64,000 nt of DNA, taken from Stenotrophomonas maltophilia (GTDB lineage: Bacteria; Pseudomonadota; Gammaproteobacteria; Xanthomonadales; Xanthomonadaceae). Each line of letters begins with the position of its first letter. Position 1 is the first letter of the stretch. The stretch is from positions 1,943,283 through 2,007,282 of the forward strand of contig FOZF01000001.1 of assembly GCA_900113425.1 (NCBI GenBank). Direction: 5' to 3'. Shown piece by piece: positions 1 to 7,824 of this stretch. The notes beneath the pieces were generated by a model, which ran no database searches, was not told the origin of the DNA, and saw nothing but the letters and a program-made list of their open reading frames with translations. Position numbers and translations under genes: made by a program.

Positions 1-839
1 ACAGCCTGTACCTGGCCAGTCGCCGCCGCGACGTGCCCCGCCTCATGGCCGAGGGCCAGGCACGCCGCAGCGCCGGCCTGGACGCCCGCTGGTTGGGCCC
101 GGAGGCGCTGGCGGAGCGCTTCGATGTGGACGCCGGCGGCGCATTGCTGACCCGGCAGGCGGCGCGGGTCGACCCTTACTGCCTCACCTATGGATTGCTG
201 AAGCGGGTGCGCAAGCGCGGCGGCCACATTCACGATCGCACCGTGCTGCACACGCTGACGCGAGGTACACGGGGCATTACCGCCCAGACCGAATCAGGCG
301 CGACGATCCGCGCAGGCCACGTGGTGCTGGCAATGGGATACGCCAACCAGCGCTGGCTCTCGCAGCGCGTCGCACGCAACCGCAGCAGCTATGCCTTCAT
401 CACCGACCCTGTCGATGCCGAGGTGCTGGGCCCCCTGCAGCGCACGATGGTGTGGGAAAGCGCGCGCCCCTATCTGTACCTGCGGGCCACTGGCGACCGT
501 CGCCTGCTGGTGGGCGGGCTGGACGATGCCATCGACATTCCGGCACGGCGCGACCGGCGGGTGGAAGGCAAGGCAGACAAGCTCATGAAGCAGCTGCTGT
601 ACTGGTTCCCGCGGCTCGACCCGGTGCCGGCATTCTCATGGGCCGGTACCTTCGCCGAGACCGCAGACGGATTGCCGTTCTTCGGTCCGCATGAACAGTG
701 GGGGCCGCGCGTGCACCTGGCAATGGCCTACGGCGGCAACGGCATCACCTATTCCATGATCGGCGCACAGCTGCTGCGGGCCCGCATCGAGCGGCGCAAG
801 CATCCGCTGGCGGAGCTGTTCGGGTTCGGGCGGCTGTGA
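1..839 (+). CDS. FAD-dependent oxidoreductase (DAO family), 5' end outside window
   Basis: The reading frame is open from the first bases, before the first internal ATG at 33, so the N-terminus with the dinucleotide-binding motif lies upstream of the window. About 278 residues are visible. They include a strand typical of the FAD domain (VVLAMGYANQRW) and a C-terminal glycine-rich stretch (AYGGNGITYSMIG) that in D-amino-acid-oxidase-type enzymes contacts FAD. The substrate cannot be told from this fragment; amines or amino acids are usual for the family. The gene ends 5 bases before a SMAG palindrome that could cap its mRNA. The family is fairly sure, the exact enzyme is not. Confidence 0.8.
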   Translation, partial: SLYLASRRRDVPRLMAEGQARRSAGLDARWLGPEALAERFDVDAGGALLTRQAARVDPYCLTYGLLKRVRKRGGHIHDRTVLHTLTRGTRGITAQTESGATIRAGHVVLAMGYANQRWLSQRVARNRSSYAFITDPVDAEVLGPLQRTMVWESARPYLYLRATGDRRLLVGGLDDAIDIPARRDRRVEGKADKLMKQLLYWFPRLDPVPAFSWAGTFAETADGLPFFGPHEQWGPRVHLAMAYGGNGITYSMIGAQLLRARIERRKHPLAELFGFGRL

Positions 840-843
840 CCTG

Positions 844-867
844 CCGCCGGGCATGGCCCGGCTCTAC
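844..867 (-). repeat. SMAG (GTAG) palindrome
   Basis: Read on the minus strand this is GTAGAGCCGGGCCATGCCCG followed by GC, a near-perfect palindrome with a GTAG head. It lies directly after the oxidoreductase stop. The same unit recurs at 1458, 1503, 4762, 7800, 24435, 47830 and 61445. Confidence 0.85.
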
Positions 868-964
868 CCCAATCCGGTGCCGACAGGCATCATTCAAGCA
901 CGCCCTGCTAGCGTCGGCCTGTAACGCCGCGTGTGGCGTGGTCCCTGTCCGCTGGAGCGCCAAG

Positions 965-1447
965 ATGATCCGCCCCCTGACCCTGCTGTTGTGCCTGGCC
1001 CTGCCCGGGACCGTGCTCGCCCAGTCCGCTGCCGGCGCCACCGCACCGCAGGCATCCGGGCTGGACCTGACATTGCCGCAGGCGCCGATGCGTTACCTCA
1101 ACGATCCGACGTTGCAGCAGGACCCGCCGGGCACCTACTACGGTGACAAGAGTGGCCCGCGCGTGCACGACGATGCCCGCATCGCCGACGTGCAGGACGA
1201 CAAGGTGAAGGTCTCCGGCAGTTTCACCACCGGCATCGGGTACTCCAAGCGCGGTGGCAACAGCCACTACAACGCCGCCACGCTGAATCTGAGCAAGAAC
1301 TACACCACCGACGAGGGCAAGACCCGCGGGGTGAACCTCAACATCCACGTCAGCGAAGGCGAGGGCCCGGGCTTCTTCGGCCCGTATGGCGGCTACTACG
1401 GTCGCGGCCCCGGCTACTGGGACTACCCGCCGCCCTACGGCTGGTAA
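965..1447 (+). CDS. Hypothetical exported protein, aromatic/Gly-rich C-terminus
   Basis: A 160-residue protein. The ATG at 965 is chosen because it begins a clear signal peptide (MIRPLTLLLCLALPGTVLAQ, cleavage after LAQ); the frame is open further upstream but crosses the previous gene. After cleavage there is a polar region, then a beta-like stretch (KVSGSFTTGIGYSKRGG) and a tail rich in Gly, Tyr and Pro (PYGGYYGRGPGYW). I do not recognise a family. The composition suggests a small periplasmic or outer-membrane-associated protein. It stands alone, flanked by SMAG palindromes on both sides. Confidence 0.75.
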   Translation: MIRPLTLLLCLALPGTVLAQSAAGATAPQASGLDLTLPQAPMRYLNDPTLQQDPPGTYYGDKSGPRVHDDARIADVQDDKVKVSGSFTTGIGYSKRGGNSHYNAATLNLSKNYTTDEGKTRGVNLNIHVSEGEGPGFFGPYGGYYGRGPGYWDYPPPYGW

Positions 1448-1457
1448 GCACCTGCGG

Positions 1458-1524
1458 GTAGCGCCGGGCCATGCCCGGCGAGCGCAGCGCATGCATCAGG
1501 CCGCCGGGCATGGCCCGGCGCTAC
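1458..1524. repeat. Pair of SMAG palindromes in inverted orientation
   Basis: A plus-oriented GTAG palindrome (1458-1480) and a minus-oriented one (1503-1524) lie 22 bases apart between convergent genes. Together they can fold into one long hairpin, so the dimer may act as a bidirectional transcription or mRNA-stability barrier. That role is inferred from position only. Confidence 0.85.
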
Positions 1525-1533
1525 CCGGGGCGG

Positions 1534-1968
1534 TCAATCCAGCCAGCCGTCGCGTTCGCTGTGCAGGATGCGGCCGTCATAGCCGCTCAGGCGTACCTCG
1601 ACCTTCTGGTTGCGGGCATTGCGCGCTTCCAGCGACCAGGTGGCGCCATCGCGCTCCAGCGAGTGGATCTCGCGCAGGCCCTGCGACTGTGCCTTGGCCA
1701 GCACCTGCTCGGTCGGCAGCAACGCGCGGCCGTTGTGCTCATCGAAGATCTCGCCGGTCTTCGGGTCTACGTAGACCTCGCTGAAGCGGCCATCGGCGCG
1801 GCTGACGTCAGCCTCCCACAGGCCGTCATCGCGTTCGATCTCGTGGATCTGGGTGTAGCCGGCCTTGCGCAGGGCCTGCTCGGCCTGGGCCATGCCCAGC
1901 GGTGCAGCGTGCCCGGCCGGCGCAATGGCCAGCACGGCGACGGTGGCGAGGGTGAGCGACTTCAGCAT
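1534..1968 (-). CDS. PepSY-domain exported protein
   Basis: A 144-residue protein with a signal peptide (LATVAVLAIAPAGHAAP) and two PepSY-like repeats: residues ~25-75 (QAEQALRKAGY, FSEVYVDPKTGEIF) and ~85-142 (EQVLAKAQSQGL, VEVRLSGYDGRIL). The ATG is preceded by AGGAG at 7 bases. PepSY proteins are small periplasmic proteins, often inhibitors or modulators of proteases or sensors. It is divergent from a second PepSY gene that leads into a PhoPQ-like two-component operon, so a role in that signalling system is plausible but inferred. Confidence 0.9.
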   Translation of the reverse strand: MLKSLTLATVAVLAIAPAGHAAPLGMAQAEQALRKAGYTQIHEIERDDGLWEADVSRADGRFSEVYVDPKTGEIFDEHNGRALLPTEQVLAKAQSQGLREIHSLERDGATWSLEARNARNQKVEVRLSGYDGRILHSERDGWLD

Positions 1969-2047
1969 GGGAGTTCTCCTGTTCGTGGCCGGACCATTCC
2001 GGCAGCGCCACGATGCCGCGGTCGGCTAACAGCGCCTTAGCGGCCAT

Positions 2048-2064
2048 CGTTAGCCGGCTGTTAG
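2048..2064 (+). promoter_or_regulatory. PhoP-box-like direct repeat
   Basis: CGTTAG, five bases, then TGTTAG: two half-sites with the 11-base period used by OmpR/PhoP-class response regulators. It lies 51 bases before the PepSY/PhoPQ-like operon. A looser copy, CTAAG-N5-GTTAG, reads on the minus strand at 2026-2040, towards the divergent PepSY gene. This suggests autoregulation by the regulator encoded just downstream. Confidence 0.45.
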
Positions 2065-2115
2065 TCGGCGGTGCCACGCTCGCGCCTGTCACCATCACCC
2101 GAGGATCCGTCACCG

Positions 2116-2406
2116 ATGCTGGTCTCCCTGCCCCTGTTGCTGGCCCTGGCCACTCCGGGCTCCGCTGCCGGCCCCGCGCCGGATCCGGCGCAGCAGGTCG
2201 CGCGCCGCGCCGTGCAGCAGGGCCGCTACGTGCCCCTGGAACAGGTGGTGCGCGACGCGCTCAGGCGCCAGCCCGGCCAACTGCTGGAGGTCGAGCTGGA
2301 CGACGGGGTGTACGAGGTGGAGATCCTGCGTGACGACGGCGCAGTGGTGGAGCTGGACTATGATGCGCGCAACGGGACGTTGTTGAAGATGGAACTGGAC
2401 GACTGA
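2116..2406 (+). CDS. PepSY-domain small exported protein
   Basis: A 96-residue protein. The ATG at 2116 is chosen because it starts a signal peptide (MLVSLPLLLALATPGSAAG) and has GAGGA upstream; an in-frame ATG at 2071 would add an unrelated tail. The mature part is one PepSY domain (residues ~45-95) with LLEVELDDGVYEVEIL and the signature end VELDYDARNGTLLKMELDD. Its TGA overlaps the ATG of the response regulator by one base, so it is translationally coupled to the two-component genes and probably tunes the sensor. Confidence 0.88.
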   Translation: MLVSLPLLLALATPGSAAGPAPDPAQQVARRAVQQGRYVPLEQVVRDALRRQPGQLLEVELDDGVYEVEILRDDGAVVELDYDARNGTLLKMELDD

Positions 2407-3065
2407 TGCGGATCCTGCTTGCCGAGGATGACACCGAGCTGGCGAAACGCCTGCAGCCCCTGCTGGAGCAGGCCGGCTACGTGGTCGATGTGGCCACCGA
2501 TGGCCGTCGTGCGGAGGAGATCGGCCAGATCGAAGACCTGCATGCAGCGGTCGTCGATCTTGGCCTGCCCGGCCTGGATGGACTGAGCGTGATCGAGCGC
2601 TGGCGTGCCCATGGCCGCGATTTTCCGGTGCTGGTGCTGACCGCACGCAGCCGCTGGCACGACAAGCTGGCCGGCTTCGATGCAGGCGCCGATGACTACC
2701 TGACCAAACCATTCCAGGCCGATGAACTGGTGCTGCGCCTGCGTGCCCTGATCCGCCGCAGCCGGGGCCACGCCAGCCCGCGCCTGCAGTGCGGCCCGCT
2801 GCAGCTTGACGTCAACGCCGGCCGCTTTGAACTGGACGGGGAACCGCTGTCGCTGAGTCCCCAGGAGTTCCGTGTACTGAACTACTTCATCCATCACGCC
2901 GGCAGCGTGATCAGCCGCGACCGCCTCGGCGAGCAGGTCTTCGAGGGCGGTTACGATCCGGACTCGAACGCGCTGGACGTGCTGCTTGGCCGGGTGCGGC
3001 GCAAGCTGGGCGTGGAACTGATCCATACCGTGCGTGGCCAGGGTTGGCGGCTGGCCGAGGCATGA
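2406..3065 (+). CDS. phoP: OmpR-family response regulator, PhoP-like
   Basis: A 219-residue DNA-binding regulator. The receiver domain (1-115) has the acidic pair EDD, phospho-acceptor Asp51 in VVDLGLPG, the switch Thr in LVLTARS and Lys in YLTKPF. The C-terminal winged helix (~125-218) has the usual SPQEFRVLNYF and VRRKLG signatures. It overlaps the PepSY gene by one base and the sensor kinase by four (ATGA), so PepSY, regulator and sensor form one operon. The PhoP assignment follows from the PhoQ-like partner and overall sequence; the signal it serves is not visible. A 2048-2064 repeat may be its own operator. Confidence 0.9.
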   Translation: MRILLAEDDTELAKRLQPLLEQAGYVVDVATDGRRAEEIGQIEDLHAAVVDLGLPGLDGLSVIERWRAHGRDFPVLVLTARSRWHDKLAGFDAGADDYLTKPFQADELVLRLRALIRRSRGHASPRLQCGPLQLDVNAGRFELDGEPLSLSPQEFRVLNYFIHHAGSVISRDRLGEQVFEGGYDPDSNALDVLLGRVRRKLGVELIHTVRGQGWRLAEA

Positions 3066-4405
3066 GCGCGCGCCAGCCCTCGTTGCGGCGGCGTCTGCTG
3101 CTGGTGGGCGGCATCGGCCTGGTGCTGGTGTCGGTGCTGGCCAGCGTGCTGCTGGGCGAGCTGTTCAAGCGCAGCGCGCGCGACCGTCTTGACGGCGAGT
3201 TGCAGCAGGACATGCTGACGCTGCTTGCGCAGGCAGAGATCGATCCCGACGGGCAGCTGCGGCTGCGCCAGGAACCCAACGACGCGCGCTTCCAGCGTGT
3301 GTTCTCCGGCGCGTACTGGCAGATCACCGACCGCAACGGCAAGGTGCTGCTGCAGTCGCGCTCGCTGTGGGACCAGACGCTGCCGGTCACGGCCACCGGC
3401 CCGGCCGAGCGCAATCTGAGCGGGCCGATGCAGCAATCGCTGCGCGCCCGTGTGCAGCAGGTGCGCCTGCCACGTGCATCGCAGCCCTACATTGCGCTGG
3501 TTGCCCATGATCGCAGCGCGCTGGACGCAGACACCGCCGCTTTCCGTCAGCGCAGCGCGCTGGCGCTGGGCCTGCTGGTCGCGGCCTGGCTGGCGGTGCT
3601 GGCCAGCCAGGTGCATTTCGGCCTGCGGCCACTGCGCGGCCTGGGCCAGCAGCTGGAACGCATCCGCCGTGGCGATGCCGAGCGCATCGACCGCAGCCGG
3701 CTGGATCTGGAAATCGCGCCGCTGGCCGACGAGCTCGATGCCCTGCTCGATCACCACCAGCGCATGGTCGCGCGTGCGCGCAGCAGCGCCGAGGACCTGG
3801 CGCATGCCCTGAAAACGCCGCTGAGCGTGCTGGCGGCCGAGGCGGAGGGTGAAGGACGCGGCTGGCGGCGCACGGTGCACGAACAGGGCGCGCGCATGCG
3901 TGCGAGCATCGACCGCTACCTGGCCGCCGGCCTGGCCGTGGACCACCACCAGCGCAGCGATGTGGCGCCCGCAGTGGAGGCACTGTGCCGGTTGATGACC
4001 CGCGTGCATGCCGGCCGCCGCATCCGCTTCCAGATGGACGTCGCACACGGGCTGACCTTCGCCGGCGCAGCCACCGACCTGGAGGAGATGCTGGGCAACC
4101 TGCTGGACAACGCCGGCAAATGGGCCGCCAGCGAAGTACGCCTGCGGGCCCTGGCCAAACAGGACCGGCTGCATATCGAAGTGCGCGACGACGGCCCGGG
4201 GCTGGACGAAGCCAAGCTGGAGAGTGTCCTGCAACGTGGCGTACGCCTGGACGAACGGGTGGAAGGCAGCGGCCTGGGCCTTGCGATCGCAGCGGAGATC
4301 GCGGCCAGCCACGGCGGCTCACTGCGCCTTTCCAACGAGAACCCGGGGCTGCGCGCGCGGCTGGAACTGCCGCTGGCCCCGGCGGACGCCCCGCCTCCCC
4401 GGTAG
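3062..4405 (+). CDS. phoQ: Sensor histidine kinase, PhoQ-like
   Basis: A 447-residue inner-membrane kinase starting in an ATGA overlap with the regulator. Visible parts are TM1 (~11-32), a short periplasmic domain (~33-163), TM2 (~164-183), a HAMP-like linker, the phospho-acceptor His248 in DLAHALKTPLSVL (the atypical H-box of PhoQ relatives), an N-box (EMLGNLLDNAGKWA), DDGPGL and the GSGLGLAIA lid. It phosphorylates the adjacent regulator. PhoQ homologues sense divalent cations, peptides or acid. The stop codon TAG lies inside a GTAG tetranucleotide that begins a degenerate SMAG-like sequence. Confidence 0.9.
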   Translation: MSARQPSLRRRLLLVGGIGLVLVSVLASVLLGELFKRSARDRLDGELQQDMLTLLAQAEIDPDGQLRLRQEPNDARFQRVFSGAYWQITDRNGKVLLQSRSLWDQTLPVTATGPAERNLSGPMQQSLRARVQQVRLPRASQPYIALVAHDRSALDADTAAFRQRSALALGLLVAAWLAVLASQVHFGLRPLRGLGQQLERIRRGDAERIDRSRLDLEIAPLADELDALLDHHQRMVARARSSAEDLAHALKTPLSVLAAEAEGEGRGWRRTVHEQGARMRASIDRYLAAGLAVDHHQRSDVAPAVEALCRLMTRVHAGRRIRFQMDVAHGLTFAGAATDLEEMLGNLLDNAGKWAASEVRLRALAKQDRLHIEVRDDGPGLDEAKLESVLQRGVRLDERVEGSGLGLAIAAEIAASHGGSLRLSNENPGLRARLELPLAPADAPPPR

Positions 4406-4432
4406 AGCCGCCCCGGCGCTGAACGACCCGAC

Positions 4433-4753
4433 TCAGCGGTGGTGCATCCACCAGCAGTCGATGGCGTCGAGCACGATGTGGATCACCAGGCCGATGCCCA
4501 CCAGACGGGTCTTCTTCGGCACGCACAGCCCGGCGTACACCGCGATCGCCGGCGCGGTGTGCAACGGGTGGAAGCCGATGCTGCAGCGGTTCGGCGCGTA
4601 GATCGGATCGGCCAGCAGATGGTCCAGGTCGATGATCCAGCCCAGCAGCATCAGCAACCAGGCCGAAGCAAAGCGCTTGCGCCAGAACAGCCATGCCAGC
4701 AGGGCTGGCACGGCGGCATGCAGGAACAGGTGGAAGATCGCGCGGGCGCTCAT
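4433..4753 (-). CDS. DUF6122 small membrane protein
   Basis: A 106-residue integral membrane protein. The ATG at 4753 gives the conserved start MSARAIFHLFLHAAVPALL; longer versions run through the SMAG repeat. Conserved features are a His-containing first helix, WIIDLDHLLADP, and FHPLHTAPA followed by a last helix ending IHIVLDAIDCWW. Histidines and aspartates within predicted helices resemble membrane metal-dependent hydrolases, but no activity is established. It lies between the phoQ-like gene (convergent) and speA (same strand). Confidence 0.8.
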   Translation of the reverse strand: MSARAIFHLFLHAAVPALLAWLFWRKRFASAWLLMLLGWIIDLDHLLADPIYAPNRCSIGFHPLHTAPAIAVYAGLCVPKKTRLVGIGLVIHIVLDAIDCWWMHHR

Positions 4754-4761
4754 CAGGACCG

Positions 4762-4784
4762 GTAGCGCCGGGCCATGCCCGGCG
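4762..4784 (+). repeat. SMAG palindrome
   Basis: GTAGCGCCGGGCCATGCCCG followed by GCG, a typical plus-oriented SMAG unit. It lies between speA and the DUF6122 gene, 8 bases from the start codon of the latter. Confidence 0.9.
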
Positions 4785-4796
4785 TTGCCGCAGGCA

Positions 4797-6686
4797 TCAG
4801 ACCAGCGGCTCGTCGGACAGGTAGGTGTAGCCGGTGAGGCCCGCCTCCAGCGCCTGCGACAGTTCCTGCGCACGCTCCGGCGACAGCCCGGCGGCAGCCA
4901 CGCGCTGGGCATAGGCCGCACGCAGGTCGTCCAGCCGGTAGCCCACGTAGTCCAGCATCACGTCGGTGGTGTCGCCACGACGCTGCTGGGTGATCGCGTA
5001 GCCGTCCGCATCGGCCACCACTTCCACCGCGTCGGTGTCACCGAACAGATTGTGGATGTCGCCCAGGATCTCCTGGTAGGCACCGACCATGAAGAAGCCG
5101 ATCCGGTAGCTCTCGCCGTGCTTGATCGCATGCAGCGGCAGCGAACTGTCCAGGCTCTCGTTCTCGACATAGGTCTTGACCATGCCGTCCGAGTCGCAGG
5201 TCATGTCGGCGATGATGCCGCGACGGTCCGGCACCTCGTCCAGCCGCTCGATCGGCACGATCGGGAACACCTGGTCGATTGCCCACGCGTCGGGAATCGA
5301 TTCGAACACGCTGAAGTTGACGAAGTACTTGTCGACCAGGCGCTCGTTCAGTTCATCCAGGGCCGGACGGTGGCTCTTCTCGTCATAGCTCAGGCGCGCG
5401 CGCACGCCGTGGGCGATGGCGTAGAACAGGTCGTCGATGCGCGCACGCTGCGGCAGGTCGATCTGGCCCAGCGCGTAGCTGGACAGGCCTTCGGCATGGA
5501 AGTGCTGCGCCTCCTGGAACAGTTCCACCGCCGGGCGCACGTCCAGTTCCTCGTGGATCTCGCGCAGATGACGGATCGACGCCGGCTCGTCATCGTGCTG
5601 GTCCGGCACGCGGCCTTCCTGCGCCTGCTCCACTTCGGACACATTCGCGATCAGCACGGCATGGTGCGCGGTCATCGCACGGCCGCACTCGGTAACGATG
5701 CGCGGGGGGGGCAGGCCGTGCTCTTCGCAGGCGTTGGCCAGCGGCTGCACGATGTTGCTGGCATACGAATTCAAGCCGTAGTTGATCGAGCAGAAGCTGC
5801 GCGAACGGGTGCCTTCGTAATCCACGCCCAGGCCGCCGCCCACGTCCACGTGGGTGATCTTCGCGCCCAGCTGCGACAGTTCAACGAAGTAGCGGGTGGC
5901 TTCGCGCATGCCGTTGGCGATGTCGCGCACGTTGGAGATCTGCGAGCCCATGTGGAAATGCAGCAGGCTCAGGCAATCGGCGTACTCGGTATCGCGCAGC
6001 GACTTCCACAGGTCCAGCAGCTGGCGCGGGGACAGGCCGAACTTGGCCTTGTCGCCACCGCTGTTCTGCCACTTGCCGGCGCCCAGCGACGCCAGCCGCA
6101 TGCGCACGCCCAGGCCGGGCTTCACGTCCAGCGCCTTGGACTCTTCCAGCACCAGCTTCAGCTCGGACGGCTTCTCGATGACGATGAAGGTCTGCAGGCC
6201 CAGCTTGCGGCCGATCAGTGCCAGGCGGATGTACTCGCGGTCCTTGTAGCCGTTGCAGACGATCAGGCCGCCCGGGCGCGACAGTGCCAGCACCGCCATC
6301 AGCTCCGGCTTGCTGCCCGCTTCCAGACCGAAGCCCTCGCCGTGGTGGCTGGCCAGGGTGCCGGCCACGCCGCGGTGCTGGTTGACCTTGATCGGGTACA
6401 CCGCGGTGTAACCCCCCGCGTAGTCCCAGTCCTGCTGGGCCTGGGCGAATGCCGCCTGCAGCTTGCCCAGGCGCTGGCCGAGGATGTCCGGGAAGCGCAC
6501 CAGCAGTGGCAGCTTGGCGCCCGCCTCGCGGGCGGCGTCCACCACCTTGGGCAGCGACACCACCGGGCCGTCCGCCCCGGTCGGTCTCACCACCATGTGC
6601 CCGGCCTGATCCACGTCGAAGTAACCATCCGCCCAATGCGGGATCGAGTAGGTCTTGCGGGCTTGGTCGAGGGACCAATCGGTCAT
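4797..6686 (-). CDS. speA: Biosynthetic arginine decarboxylase
   Basis: A 629-residue PLP enzyme (fold III, Orn/Lys/Arg decarboxylase group 2) that converts arginine to agmatine, the first step of putrescine synthesis by the agmatine route. The start MTDWSLDQARKTYSIPHW matches the family; longer starts cross the promoter. Visible motifs are the PLP lysine in YPIKVNQH (residue ~100), the HFHMGSQI phosphate-binding region, GGGLGVDYEG, and near the C-terminus CDSDG with the catalytic Cys. Length is normal. It is divergent from speE, and the 206-bp intergenic region carries a perfect 11-bp inverted repeat. Confidence 0.97.
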   Translation of the reverse strand: MTDWSLDQARKTYSIPHWADGYFDVDQAGHMVVRPTGADGPVVSLPKVVDAAREAGAKLPLLVRFPDILGQRLGKLQAAFAQAQQDWDYAGGYTAVYPIKVNQHRGVAGTLASHHGEGFGLEAGSKPELMAVLALSRPGGLIVCNGYKDREYIRLALIGRKLGLQTFIVIEKPSELKLVLEESKALDVKPGLGVRMRLASLGAGKWQNSGGDKAKFGLSPRQLLDLWKSLRDTEYADCLSLLHFHMGSQISNVRDIANGMREATRYFVELSQLGAKITHVDVGGGLGVDYEGTRSRSFCSINYGLNSYASNIVQPLANACEEHGLPPPRIVTECGRAMTAHHAVLIANVSEVEQAQEGRVPDQHDDEPASIRHLREIHEELDVRPAVELFQEAQHFHAEGLSSYALGQIDLPQRARIDDLFYAIAHGVRARLSYDEKSHRPALDELNERLVDKYFVNFSVFESIPDAWAIDQVFPIVPIERLDEVPDRRGIIADMTCDSDGMVKTYVENESLDSSLPLHAIKHGESYRIGFFMVGAYQEILGDIHNLFGDTDAVEVVADADGYAITQQRRGDTTDVMLDYVGYRLDDLRAAYAQRVAAAGLSPERAQELSQALEAGLTGYTYLSDEPLV

Positions 6687-6718
6687 TTCAGTCGGCCTTG
6701 TTGGCAATAAAAGGGGGG

Positions 6719-6758
6719 GCATGATAACGCCTATATGCCCACAGGTTCGTTATCATGC
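6719..6758. promoter_or_regulatory. Inverted repeat in the speA-speE divergent promoter region
   Basis: GCATGATAACG (6719-6729) and its exact complement CGTTATCATGC (6748-6758) are separated by 18 bases. Both arms contain TATCAT facing outward toward the gene on that side, so each may include a -10 element, or the pair may be an operator shared by both polyamine genes. No good -35 is visible on either side. Confidence 0.55.
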
Positions 6759-6892
6759 GCGCCCGCGCCCGTGACCCGGCTCCTGCCGGACCTGAACAGG
6801 CCGATCCGTCCGGATGTGGCTTGCGCCACGCGGCCCCGTGCCGCCAACCCGGCTCTACCCCCTCCGAACAGGACCCCAGAAGGACACGTCCC

Positions 6893-7747
6893 ATGACTGA
6901 CAGCAACAACTGGTACATCGAGCATTTCGAGCGCACCGGCTCGGCCATCGGCTACCGCATCACCGGCAAGCTGGACGAGGTGCAGTCGCCCTTCCAGAAG
7001 ATCGAGATCTTCCAGACCACCGACTGGGGCAACCTGATGACCATCGATGGGGCCATCATGCTGACCAGCAAGGACAACTTCTTCTATCACGAGATGATCA
7101 GCCACCCGGTGCTGTTCACCCACGCCGCCCCCAAGCGCGTGGTGATCATCGGTGGCGGCGACTGCGGCACCCTGCGCGAAGTGCTCAAGCACAAGGGCGT
7201 GGAGAGCGTGACCCAGTGCGACATCGACGAGCAGGTCACGGTGATGGCGCGCAAGCACTTCCCGGAGCTGTGCGACTCCAATGACGATCCGCGCGCCGAA
7301 CTGCTGTTCGATGACGGTGTGGCCTACATGGCCAACTGCCCGGCCGGCAGCGTGGACGTGGTGATCGTGGACTCCACCGACCCGGTCGGCCCGGGCGAAG
7401 GCCTGTTCAACAAGGCCTTCTACGAGAGCTGCTTCAAGGCGCTGAAGGACGATGGCATCCTGGTGCAGCAGTCCGAATCGCCGCTGATGCAGCTGGAACT
7501 GATCAACGAGATGCGTACCGAGATGGGCAAGGCCGGCTTCGGTTCGTTCAAGACCCTGCCGTTCCCGCAGCCGTGCTACCCGACCGGCTGGTGGAGCGTG
7601 ACCATGGCGCGCAAGGGCGACAGCAGCTTCGACTTCCGCCAGGCCGACTCGGCTGCCAAGACCTTCACGACCCTGTACTACACCGCCGCGCTGCACACCG
7701 GCGTGCTGGTGACCCCGCCGTTCGTGCAGGCGGCACTGAAGAGCTGA
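6893..7747 (+). CDS. speE: Polyamine aminopropyltransferase (spermidine synthase)
   Basis: A 284-residue cytoplasmic enzyme that moves an aminopropyl group from decarboxylated SAM to putrescine. The start MTDSNNWYIEHFE is chosen because AAGGA lies 8 bases upstream. Conserved features are the N-terminal beta domain (QSPFQKIEIFQTTDWGNLM), the nucleotide-binding IIGGGDCGTLREVLKH, the acidic DIDE pocket and the VDSTDPVGPGEGLF catalytic segment. It is divergent from speA, which feeds the same pathway. A strong terminator follows 8 bases after the stop. Confidence 0.97.
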   Translation: MTDSNNWYIEHFERTGSAIGYRITGKLDEVQSPFQKIEIFQTTDWGNLMTIDGAIMLTSKDNFFYHEMISHPVLFTHAAPKRVVIIGGGDCGTLREVLKHKGVESVTQCDIDEQVTVMARKHFPELCDSNDDPRAELLFDDGVAYMANCPAGSVDVVIVDSTDPVGPGEGLFNKAFYESCFKALKDDGILVQQSESPLMQLELINEMRTEMGKAGFGSFKTLPFPQPCYPTGWWSVTMARKGDSSFDFRQADSAAKTFTTLYYTAALHTGVLVTPPFVQAALKS

Positions 7748-7755
7748 TCCAACAG

Positions 7756-7786
7756 AAAACCCGCGCTGGCAGCAGCGCGGGTTTTT
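7756..7786 (+). terminator. Rho-independent terminator of speE
   Basis: A perfect 13-bp stem (AAAACCCGCGCTG / CAGCGCGGGTTTT) with a GCAG loop, followed by another T. The A-run on the left also makes it usable from the other strand, for lpxO. Confidence 0.95.
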
Positions 7787-7799
7787 CATTGGCACACAA

Positions 7800-7820
7800 C
7801 GCCGGGCCATGCCCGGCGTT
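7800..7820. repeat. SMAG-core palindrome lacking the GTAG head
   Basis: CGCCGGGCCATGCCCGGCG, the core of the SMAG unit without GTAG, sits between the speE terminator and the end of lpxO. Confidence 0.75.
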
Positions 7821-7824
7821 TCGC

